This document shows, piece after piece, positions 13,957 through 23,998 of a stretch of 64,000 bases of DNA. Where the stretch lies: the NCBI GenBank assembly GCA_034336665.1, contig CM067569.1, forward strand, positions 7,912,820 to 7,976,819. Reading direction: 5' to 3'. This stretch comes from Luscinia megarhynchos (lineage: Eukaryota > Chordata > Aves > Passeriformes > Turdidae). The notes beneath the pieces were generated by a model. The model worked only from the letters and a program-made list of their open reading frames with translations, did not search any database and was not told the origin of the DNA. The translations under genes and the position numbers were made by a program. The first letter of the stretch is position 1, and each line of letters begins with the position of its first letter.

Positions 13957-15325
13957 TTTTGCAAAGAGCAGAAGTTTGACTCTTTAGATACAAATGTAGC
14001 TACACACCATTCAGAGTTGAACTTGATACTGTCCTTTCACACAGACTTTCACAGACTTCATGGGCTGGGCAGATTTTGTAGCAGTTCTTCAATTTGCATG
14101 TGTATGCTGCAGAAACAGGCATTTGGTGGAGTTTGGCTAATTATTACCTAAAGGTCAGTTATAAAATCAGTGGAAAAAAAAGTCATATGGCAGCTTGATA
14201 AGAAGCCTGTATGGGATACTCATGCTTAATTGTGTTGCTCAGCTGAATTACAACACAGATCCTTTTACCTTTGGTACCATTTTAACCTGAGTTAGCCCTT
14301 TTCAGTTCGTCACTCTTTCTTTTTTTTTGCCAGTACAGAGAAGCCTTGTGGCTTTTTGGTCTTTCTGTTCCTCCTGCTGCAGGCAGTAGTCCAGCTTACC
14401 TTAGAGAACCTTGTGTGGGTTGAAACCAGTAAACTAACTTGGTAGAGACCTGTGGACTGTAGAATTCCTACCTCTGCAGGTTCTTCATAGCCTTTTTCAC
14501 AACAGGAGATACCAAAGCCCCATAGCTGTATTTAAACTATATCTTGTGCCTGTCTAGACAGTAAACTCTTCAAGTAATAATAAATATTAGTATCTAGGAA
14601 GCAATACTAAATATTAGTAACTAGGCTTTTCAATCTGTTGTGAATAAAATTTGCATGTAGATGTACTAGCATGGATCTCTCTTTGAGGTGTCTGCTTAGT
14701 GCTTTATATGGCCATCAGCAGTACTTCTATGAGCTCTCTTAAATGTTTTTTCATAAGTGGATATGGTCTCAGTGAAGAAGCAGCAGGTGTTAGGTGAATG
14801 GACAGAAAACAAGTGTAGTGTTCCAGGAGCATATTTGCATGTGTGGAACACCTGTTCTTCACTGGTGGTCACCACCTGAATCAAGAGAGTGCAGCCAAAG
14901 CCATTCTGCAGTATTTAGCTAAGCAGATGTCATTGACATTGGTGGGATGGGTAGTGGATTTCCTTAGATGAGCAGAACAGAGACAGGTATGTGTGGCCAC
15001 TGCAGCTGTCTGGCAGCAGGACTGCTGAGTCAGCTCTTGTGTGTTTTCTTCTCAGCCAGGATAAGAACAAGACTAGATGGGCCTCATGCTCCAATGTGTG
15101 AGCTGAGAAAATACCCTGTTCCTGTTGCTCCTGGCTGTGGTGCTTTAGCTCTTCTGAGATGTAGTGTGCTGGAAGCTGCCAGAAAACACAGTGCACTGTG
15201 TTTGTGCCTGGGCTCTGTTGGGGCTTTGAGTCCCCAGAAGATGCATTGGGCAGTGGGGCATGGTAGTATGTGATGAACTAGAGGTGTTCTTGTAGCAGTG
15301 GACATGCCTGCTTGCAGGAGTATCG

Positions 15326-15518
15326 TGGAATCATAGAATTCTAAGGGTTAGGTTTGGGTTGGGGGAACCATTAATGACCCTCTAGTCAAACCCTTCTGCA
15401 ATGAGCAGGGACATCTTCCACTACATCAGGTTGCTCAGAGCCTGATCCAGCCTGGCCTTGAATGTTTCCATGGATGGAGCATCCACCACCTCTCTGGGCA
15501 CTTGATCCCACTGTCCAT
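15326..15518 (-). repeat. CR1 LINE fragment, antisense
   Basis: It starts with a degenerate 'tggaatcatagaattcta' tail. It continues through 'gggttggg', 'gcagggacatcttccactac', 'aggttgctcagagcctgatc', 'cagcctggccttgaatgttt' and 'catccaccacctctctgggc', all reverse-complement CR1 3' words in the right order. It lies about 270 bases upstream of the candidate TATA element of exon A and may mark the outer limit of that promoter. Confidence 0.92.
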
Positions 15519-15786
15519 GTCATTGGTGAAAACACTAATGAGTACATAATAACACATTTTAGTAGTGGTGGTAATTCTGTTTCTGGGTTTAAGCTAGGGG
15601 CACATTTAAATGTCTCTCTGACCTGAGCATAACCCCCACAAAATTCCCTCTTGTGCATCACGGGAATGGATTTTGTTTCCATTTGAAAATATTTTCTGTA
15701 AACTATTAGAATATAATAGCTGAGTTACTTTTTAAGGACTAAAACATGATTACTTCAAAAGCCACAAAATAGCTTTGCACTACCGG

Positions 15787-15795
15787 TATTTAAAG
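15787..15795 (+). promoter_or_regulatory. Candidate TATA-like element upstream of exon A
   Basis: The sequence TATTTAAAG lies 139 bases before the exon A start codon. A start site about 30 bases downstream would give a leader of roughly 105-110 bases. TATA-like words are common in AT-rich DNA, so this is only a positional candidate. Confidence 0.3.
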
Positions 15796-15925
15796 CTCAG
15801 CAGATTTTATGTAGTACCTGAATTATTAATGGTGATAAATTGGAAGAGGAAGATCTGTTCTTTATCAGCTTTAAACAAGCAGTAGTTGGTTGACTTTGCA
15901 GAGAGAGGCAGCTCCTGCTGAAGCC

Positions 15926-16016
15926 ATGAGTGAGCAGGTGCTGGGTGAGGAGCCCTATGGGGTGAAGGGCTTCTGCCAGTATGCCCAGAAGATGACTGCC
16001 TGTTTTGGACACTTAG
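15926..16016 (+). CDS. ABLIM1: Candidate ABLIM1 alternative first coding exon A (30 codons)
   Basis: The ATG at 15926 has a purine (G) at -3 and opens 30 codons plus one base, beginning MSEQVLGEEPYGVKGF and ending MTACFGHL. It stops at a GTAAAG donor (GT at 16017). The leftover G joins the TG of exon 50182 to make valine, giving a GHL-VAHPQEP junction. An in-frame TAA at 15872 closes the frame upstream. Of the 30 codons, 21 end in G or C against AT-rich surroundings, which favours real coding. An AG at 15900-15901 could act as an acceptor, so the exon might be entered from a non-coding leader. I do not recognise the peptide and see no domain. It has two cysteines and no signal peptide. It could be a chance phase match, but start, codon use and donor agree. 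Confidence 0.55.
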
Positions 16017-19000
16017 GTAAAGAGATTAACATGTGCATGTGGATTTTTTGGTCTTCATCATGTGGATGAAATGTTTCCTCAAGTTTACAGTAAATAGCTG
16101 AATGTTTGCACATCAGCCTGTAGTCTTAAGTAAGTAAGTAGAGGGTGTCAAAAGTAAAAAAGCTGAATGAGGGGAATAATTTTACCATAAATAAAGTTTT
16201 GCTTCTTTTTTTAAATTTTTTTTATGTATGTGTATTTGAATGCTGCATTCTTTTTTTCTTTTTTTGCTGCAATTTGCTGGTTTAGTTATTTTATTGCTTG
16301 GGTAACTATATTTCATGGTAAAATAGATGAGGTACTTACTCATTTTTTATTTAGATGAAGGCCATTTTTTCACTCCTTACTCTCAATATCTTTGAGAATT
16401 CTTATATGGAGGAGGTAATCCTGATAATCCTTTTGCCTTGGACAGATGCATGAAACATTATTTGGGGCTATCTACCTTCTGAAATGGTATGATGAGGGAA
16501 AAGGAAAATTTAGTTTTGTTTTACCTTGTTTACTGTATTTTTGTTTTGATAATTTTTTGCAGCTAGGTTTTGCTGAACTAGTGTGACTGACTTCAGTTTC
16601 TTGGGTTTCTGATTGGGCTGTTTATTGCTTTCAATGCAAGACTAAAGTCACACTGAAATGCATTTGCAGGAAGTTTAACTCTGAAGGCAGAAGAAATTAA
16701 GAGCATTAGTGCACTACACATTTCTGCTGAAGGGACAAGTTTAATCCTCAGTGTTTCTCTGAAACATGGAGGGATATTTCCTCTTCTATGTATTTAGCCC
16801 TTGGTGTCTGGTCTTTACTATTATTCACTGCTTACTATTCTGTTTTTTAATTTCTTTGTGGTTTGCAGTCAAATTTTTATGTTACTTCTGTTCTTGGAGT
16901 ATTAGTAGAGATGCTTCTATTCCTGGATGCATATGAAACATGCATGTATTTTTATCATCCAGGCAGCCAATTGGTGTGCTGAATTCAGAGGGGATTGAAT
17001 GAGAAATGGTCTTGAGGCGGCTGGAAATGTTTATAAATAAAATATTTATAAAGTTGGAAATGAGATAAAATATTTAAAGTAGCTATTCTGCATAATTCCT
17101 GTCTCCTATCCAGCCAGCCCCCTGTGAAAACTGTCAGTCTGGAAAGTGCCCATACCTCACAATGTGCTCTGTGAAAGCTCGAGATCCCAGCACTGACTAC
17201 TTGGATTAGACATGGCTTTGAATTGGCAGTGATTTAAACAGGTTTTGCTACTTGGCAGATCCTGGGAATGTTTCCTCAACACTAGTTCTGAGTTGAGTGC
17301 CCTGGATTCCTAAGACTTTCTTTCACAAAACATAAGGTTGTGCCCCTGTGATTCCTGCCTTTTTCTTTTCTTCTCAGCAAAAATTTAAGGAAGCAATCTT
17401 TTCCCCCTAATTGAGTGCTTGACTTCAGTGGTAGGAGATTGCCATTGTGTTTTTGATTTAGACTGAGGCTAAATCCCAGTGTTTAGTAACTGTTGTAAGA
17501 GGCTGGCTCAGGCCTTGTCCTTTGCCTTGGACACAAGGATGTGCTACAAACAGTCCTTTATCTGACTGGGAAGACACTGTGATGCTTCCTGCTCTTGTTT
17601 TGCTTATTTCTACCGCTTGTCTATTTATATTACATATTGACAGGACTGAGGCTTGGAAGACAAATATTACTTAAAAAAAATTAACTATCCAAGACATGGT
17701 ATTGCTCTGTGTTATTAAGCAGCAGCTGGCATGGGGTTTTTGAAGGTTCAGTTCTCAGACAGTGACAGCAATAGCCAGGACTGGAAAGGGGCAGCAGTAG
17801 AGAATTCTGTCTCAGGAAAAGGAAGATCTTATTTTTAATTAAGCAGGATGTTTCTGCAGTGATATGTTATGGTTACTAAATCCTGATCCATTGTCCTGCA
17901 CCAGTCCCATGTGTTTGGTGGTGGTAGGACACTGGATTGTGCTGCACTGTTGGATAGATTATCAGACAGTGGTCACCTACTGATCATCTGCAGTGGTCAC
18001 AGGCTGACTGCTTCTGTAGTGGATGTAGAGGTCATCCTGCTTTAGTTCTTACTGCAGGAGCTGGTGTGATGAATGTCTTGGTGAGCAGAGCTGGAGGTTG
18101 GAATCAGCATGGACGCAGCAGAAAATGGGGAGTCACCCTTAAACCAGTGTGTTCAAACTCCACTGTAAGGATTGACTTTTCTTCTGGGTATTAGGCAGCC
18201 AAGCTTTAGCAAATGCTGCCGCAGTTGGAAGAGTTTCTGCAAGGCTCACCTTTCTGCTCTCTGAGGATTGACTTCTGCAGCAGAGTTAATGTCTGGGCAA
18301 TGTGTTTGCCTCACCTCAAAGAGCAAAGTCCACCTTGACGTGTCAGTGGGGCCGGGTTGTTGGCACTGCTGTTGTCAGATGTCAACATCCTTCCCCGATT
18401 ACCCAGCAACAAATGACACTGTCAGACTGAGAGATCCTTGTGTTGACTCATCCAGCCTCTCCTGTGACTCACCCCTCTGCTTCAAGCTCTGAATGGAGAT
18501 CCACCCTCACTGATAGAAGCTTTTGCATTTTCAGAGCACTTCCACTGAGGGGCTGTGGTGTGCAGGTCAGTAGGCTGAGAAATCTGGGAGAGAATGAAAA
18601 ATTGCTGCAAAACTTCATTTCCTAGGAGTAATGCTTAAAACACACCATTTGCTGTGATCTCTGATCTGATAAAAGATACTCTAAGACAGAACTGGAGTTG
18701 CTATATTTATTGAGCCATCTCTTCCTCAAATGTAAATTAGCATCACCCCATTAAAATTAGTCCAGATTTATTCTGGCTTGTCCTACTGTGCTCTCCATTG
18801 ATTAGAAAATCCAGGAGTATGGCTGTTTAAGGGGAACTGTGATTGGACACGTTGTCAAGATGATAAAAAAGTTATACTACTTGAAAAATATAAAGTAATT
18901 GACCTCATAGGAGATGTGTAATAATAGATGATCAAAGTCTGGATCTATGAGATGGTATTTTCTCTTTGAAACAGGAAATAAGGCAGTCTTCTCTTCTAAG

Positions 19001-20026
19001 CCTATCCCTATCTGGAGTTAGTACTTGAGGGAGAATTAAGTGACAGTTTCTCACTGTCCTTAGTAAGCCTATTTGGTAGAGTTTTTATCACCTTCTAATT
19101 TAAAAAAGCCTTACTGGAAGCAGTGCAATGATTATACCAGGTGATTTTGCAGCTGCAGCTCACTTCTCTGTGTTAAGGGTAGTTGAAAGTCTGGGCCAGA
19201 CACTGGCTGGATTGCACAGTTGTGTCTGAGCATGTCCAGGTTCAGGGTCTACCTGTGACTTTCTCTTACAGATGATGAATGTTGTTGGTTTGGGGTTTTT
19301 TTAAATCTCTTTCACTTTGGAATTTCCTGTGACTTTCCAGTGCCCTGTTGATGATTAACTCTGCCTTTACCCAGGGAGAAATATTCATTAGATGATTAGA
19401 TTAGCAAGTCACTGGAATTGGATTAATGTAAATACTTCTTGTAGGTGAAGCAGGAGGGGCTGGTGCAGTGTCTGCAAAGCCTCTGCTGTCAGCTACACAG
19501 GAAGGTGGAGAGGAAGAGCAGGAGCAAACCAATCCTTAATGGTTAGGGGAAAGCTTAAGTGCTTTTGTTTGCAATAGGCAGTGAAAGCTGCAGAAAGGAT
19601 TTCTCTGAAGAAATCTGCTTATGAAGTAGTGCCAGCCAGTGCTTGGGTATTCCTAAAAAAGGAGGACCAACGTGCTCTACCTTTGCTACAGCCTTTTCTC
19701 TGCAGCACACGGACAGACCTGGCATGGAAGAGGGCTGTGCTAGATTAAATGCACAGATGTGCATTTGTAGCTTATGATGATGATGATGATGATTCTTCTA
19801 TAATAAGATTTCTGACACAGCAAGGTTTTTTGATTTTAAACTAATCCGCTTATGTAACTCAGTTATGTTCTTTCTCTTGTCCTGAATATTAATCTGATTT
19901 TCAGATACTCTCTTTGGTTTTGTTTCTGATTTTTGCATTCATGGGGATGAGTTTCAACTGATTACAATAGTTTTAGATGGCAATCACCTGATCAAACATA
20001 CTGTTCTAATCTCTTGAAGATAATCA
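16017..20026. other. Intronic stretch between candidate exons A and B
   Basis: No coding exon was found. The stretch includes T-rich runs near 16200-16270 and an ATG trinucleotide run at 19774-19792. The open frames near 18268-18625 carry no recognisable domain. For transcripts starting at exon A this is the first part of an intron of about 34 kb that ends at 50181. Confidence 0.65.
19774..19792. repeat. ATG trinucleotide microsatellite
   Basis: About six perfect tandem copies of ATG. It is too short to imply function but may be length-polymorphic. Confidence 0.85.
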
Positions 20027-20038
20027 CTAAAAATATAT
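20027..20038 (+). promoter_or_regulatory. Candidate TATA/MEF2-like A/T element upstream of exon B
   Basis: CTAAAAATATAT lies about 125 bases before the exon B ATG. Its first ten bases differ from the MEF2 consensus (YTAWWWWTAR) only at the last base, and its right part is TATA-like. If it positions transcription, the leader would be roughly 95 bases. The motif is short and the region AT-rich, so this is inference. Confidence 0.3.
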
Positions 20039-20160
20039 CTTCCTTAATCTCCTTTCCTGGATGAGAGAAAAAGAGAAGGATTGGAAAGGGCAGTGTGCCG
20101 TGAGTAGTAGACTGACTGCGTGCACTACAGGTTGCTTTCCTTAGCTTCTTCTGAATAGAA

Positions 20161-20398
20161 ATGCCATATTTCCCCATCTTAAAAAGCTTTGGGAAGCTCT
20201 GTGGCTCAGGTGAAGAGCTGGTGCTGGAAAAAGTGAAATTTCAAAATTCAGTCAGAAGGATGTCAATAATTGAGGATGGGGATATTGCAGAGGTCTTGTA
20301 TCTCATTCCCAAGCAGAGCTTGCTGAAGCAACTGCCCTACTTGAATCCAGATGACTACTACTTGTGTGAGCAGTTATATGACACTCCTGAGCATCTGG
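20161..20398 (+). CDS. ABLIM1: Candidate ABLIM1 alternative first coding exon B (79 codons)
   Basis: The ATG at 20161 begins a 79-codon segment starting MPYFPILKSFGKLCGS, with VLYLIPKQSLLKQLPYL in the middle and LYDTPEHL at the end. An in-frame TGA nine bases upstream fixes the start. The exon ends at a GTAAGT donor (GT at 20399), and the leftover G completes the valine codon of exon 50182, giving PEHL-VAHPQEP. From memory, the long mammalian ABLIM1 isoform starts MPAFLGLKCLGKLCSS and later has an IVED segment and an LLYLCPK segment. Exon B has MPYFPILKSFGKLCGS, IIED and VLYLIPK in the same order. This suggests the orthologous or a duplicated first exon. No LIM domain or signal peptide is present. 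A pyrimidine-rich TTTCCTTAG just upstream could serve as an acceptor, so the exon may also carry a spliced leader. Confidence 0.8.
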
Positions 20399-23300
20399 GT
20401 AAGTGAGGACTGCCATCAGATCTTGATTTTTGGTTGGTGAATAGGCTTAATTGCTTTACAGTTACCTTATGCTTTGTGTAGCAGCAAGATACTGTATGAC
20501 AGAAAGTGTGTTCAGGTGTGGAGAAATACTTTATCACTGACAGAGGGAAAGAAGAATAAAATGCCAAGTTAGAATCTGGAAGTAGTTGGTGCATATAGGT
20601 ACATCTCTCTCTATGTGTCCATCCTGGGACAAAGGGAGCCTTAATCTTCAGAAGTATTCAAGCTAGAAAAGCACCTTTTGAAAGCACAGCATCCTGTAAG
20701 TAGTGTGTTTAGAGCTTTCCTATGGGATTTGTGAAACTGTGTTCTCTTCTTGCTTTCAACCTATTGCTGAGGAGTATTTGAAACTGCCTCATTCTTGAAT
20801 GGGAAGAAGTGATTAAAAGCTTTTCTGTGCTCACCTCCTTGTCATCTGTGAATTTATTAGGCTTCTGTTGTATCTTTTATCTAGGTGCCTCCTTTTTTGG
20901 ATAAGAAGTCATAACTTATTTAGACACTCTTTCTGCAGGAGCCAGTTCATGCCTTTGATTATCCTTTTATATTTATTTTCCTAATTCTATCATAACTGTT
21001 GAAAAACTAGGGAATAAAACTGCATTCATCATGAAGCATAATGTGGGTATATGCAGAGTCATAGCAATGCTCTTTGTTCCTCCCTGTAGTTTCTAAAATT
21101 TAGTTTCTGTTTTAATTAATATTGAACATTAGCTTGTTCCTTAGTAGAACTATTAGTGGTGGGCAAACTTATATCTGGAATTCATCAGCTTAACTGGTTT
21201 GTTACACTCCATAACAAATTAAAAAAAAAGGTTTTCTGTAAACTCCTGTGTGTGAATGAGAAATTTGCTATAAATGTTAGACTCTTCCAGATAAATTTCA
21301 AAGATTTTATCTTTAGGACTTGCTTTATGGACTTCAGTTTGGACTTCAGTTTGGATAACCCAAACTCCTTATGTGCTGAAATTTTGTCTGTACTAAGCAG
21401 ATGGAGAAAGCTGCTATATGCTTGTCACTCCTTCCAGCTCCTCAAAATGTTAATACTGAGTGATTGTATTTGGTAGGCAAGTATTTTTCAAAGATCTACT
21501 TTGGTATATATGACACTTTTTCTTCTGTGCAAATTGCTTTTTGCTAGCCAGCTCTGTACCTAATGAACTTCACCTTGTAAAAGAAGAACTGTCCCAAACC
21601 CATATGCTGTTGCAGATAGTTAATGCTTCTAAGTAATCAATTATTTTAAAGGTAACATTTCAATGAAAGTGATGCTAAAACATGGGGCAAATGTATAATA
21701 TAGCTGTGACCTCAGAAAAAGCAAATATCGTTCTGCCTTGCCAGCCCCTGCAATGTTTCCCATTGGTATTCTAGGAAAAAAAAAATCTACACACAATTCA
21801 GCATTTTTATAAATCACAATTTAGCATTGAAAATCATTTGGATGAACAGTGACCAGCTATTTGATCAATATATGAGCAGCTATATGATCAATCCGTGCAG
21901 GACTCCAATGAAATTCATGCCATCATAGCAGCCTGGGAGCTGTCTTCTGATTTGTATGGGGCTTAAATCAATCTGGAAATCTGCAATTTTGCAGCTCTTC
22001 AGTCATGTGTCAGCAATCACAAAGATAGTAGGACAGGTTCTGTTTAGCCTTATGCTGCAATAGATAATGCAAATAACCATTATGGATTTTTTCCTTTCAG
22101 CCTCCAGTATGGGTGCTACTATTCAGTAGGGTGGGAATTGTGGTCCTGCTTTCCAGTGCCATATGTAATGCTAACTGAAAGGCTGAAAGGTGTCTGGTGC
22201 CTCAGCTTTACTGAAATTACAACAATTGGAATCAGAATCTCACATACTTAGAGTAAAAGCAGAGGAATGCCTTTTGAAAACAGCCTGGGGGTAAATGCTG
22301 TATGTGACTTTAAGATGCAAAACAAGTAAGTCTGTCTCTTAGGCCATGTGCTGCCTGGGGATTATCATGCCTCAAGTACTAAAAGATTTAGCAGCTTATA
22401 AACCCTGCTGAAGGACAGTTTGCTGTCTCTCTTTGGCATTGCAAACAGAGATTAGAAATTACACTGTTCAAAGCATTTGGAGACTCAGTATTTATTTTCC
22501 TTGCTGATCATAAATGGAATCATAATCATCAGGAAAGGTCCATATTTTAGATTTTTGGAAGATCATGAAATATCAACAGGTGCAGAGCTATTCAGTATGC
22601 AGGAGGTGAGCCTTTGGAGTATCATCCATTTAACTCATGATTTGCTTTTCCTTTGCACTTACATCTTGAAATTCCATCCCCTTCGTAATGGGAATGTGGG
22701 AGGTCCCACAAAGTTAAATGGTTCTAAAGGTTGAAGAAAATGGAAAAAATGGAGTTCAAACATGGCCTTGAATCCCTGAAAGGATCTTTATTTTGCATTT
22801 CTCTTGTGTTCATTTGGCCAAGGAATTATGAACTGCCTTCCATTCTGTGTTCAGGGGAGGTGTAAGGATGATTCCTGTGAGAGATGTTGCCAGTCATGGT
22901 AATCATGGTAGTGCCAGCAGTGGGTTTGCTGCAACAAAATCTGTCCTACCCTAGAAGGCCTGCTTCAACACATGGCTTTGATTCTCTGAGGCCAGACCCT
23001 GATACAAAAGGAGTCTGTGGGAAAATGTCTGAGTTTGAGAATTAGCAAAACCTGAAAGTTGGTTGTGAAAGAGAACTGGAAGATAAAATTTTGGGGATTG
23101 AAACTGTGAGATGTTGCTTCTCATGTAAGATACTGTCCCCTGTCACTTGTACCAGTGACACCTTGTGCAGCCTTGCAAAGTGGTCACTCTGGCTGTGACT
23201 GCACACCTGAGGGAAAGGAGATACTCACCACATTACCTAACTGACCTCTGTATGAGGTTAGTACCTTTTTATGTAACCACATTTATTTAAAGCATTGCTT

Positions 23301-23496
23301 GTGAGAATGGCTGCTTCTGCTGCATCAGCTGGATGTAAAGGAACATGGAAGAAATCTAGGAGGAGGAGAAAAGCATGGGGGGAAATGTAGGGAGCATGAA
23401 AACAGTCTAGTGATGAGACAGGAAGTAAATTGGACTGGTGGAGGAAACTTTATAAAGCACCAAGATCCCATTTAGTCCTCACTGTGTAAAAGAACT
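20399..23496. other. Intronic stretch after exon B
   Basis: No supported exon or repeat family was seen. Two small local duplications occur: 'ggacttcagttt' near 21328-21354, and a 'gatcaatatatgagcag'-type repeat near 21860-21895. The open frames here have no recognisable domain and are probably incidental. Confidence 0.6.
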
Positions 23497-23998
23497 GGCT
23501 GGGTGGAGAATGGACTCGAGTCACCAGTGGTGTTCCCAAGGCTCAGTACTGGGCCCAGTCCTTTTTAATGACTTCACTGATGATCTGGATGAGAGGAGTG
23601 AGTGCACCCTCAGTCAGTTCACTGACAACACCAAGCTGGTGGGAGTGTTGATCTGCTGGAGGGCAGGACAGATCTGCAGAGGGGTCTGGACAGGCTGGAT
23701 TGATGGGGTGGGAGCTGTTGGTATGGGCTTCAACAGAGTGTGTGGGAATGGAAATGGTTCAAAACTGTGCCAGGGAAGGTTTAGACTGGACATTAGGAAG
23801 AATTTCTTTACTAGAGCATGGTCAAACACTGGGCTTACTAGGGGATGGTCAATCCCCAAAGCCTCTCAGTGTTTGAGACATGGACAGTGTCCTTAATAAC
23901 TTGGTCAGCCCTGAGTTGGGCTTGGTCAGGCAGCTGAATTAGATAATTAATTGTAGATTCCTTCCAATTGAAATAATCTATTCACTTTTATTCTATGA
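23497..23998 (+). repeat. CR1 LINE fragment with decayed reverse-transcriptase remnant, sense
   Basis: In the frame starting at 23510 the translation contains SQGSVLGPVLFNDFTDDLDE, the CR1 counterpart of the conserved QGSxLGPxLFxxxxxDL reverse-transcriptase segment. It is followed by the region where the catalytic F/Y-A-D-D should be. Here that motif reads FTDN, so two of four positions are lost. Sequence after about 23690 jumps to the CR1 3' region: an internal deletion or decay is followed by 'ttagactggacattaggaag' and a 'ttccttccaattgaaat' tail ending in 'tattctatga'. It is an old, inactive LINE copy, not a host gene. Confidence 0.9.

Larger units (their letters stand above)
247..15325. 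other. Non-coding stretch, 5' flank or first intron of ABLIM1
   Basis: No coding exon could be supported here on either strand. Open frames are short, lack recognisable domains and do not have paired splice signals. The visible contents are a poly-T tract near 3717-3765, a MIR-like relic near 3810-3935, a short CR1 tail at 8607-8674, an AT-rich block near 8460-8520 and a perfect inverted repeat at 13933-13956. If ABLIM1 has a further upstream first exon, as the long mammalian isoform suggests, this stretch would be intron. Otherwise it is 5' flank. Confidence 0.6.

Noticed and set aside
15797..16012. 71-residue open frame on the - strand
   Set aside because: It is the antisense shadow of candidate exon A and has no features of its own.
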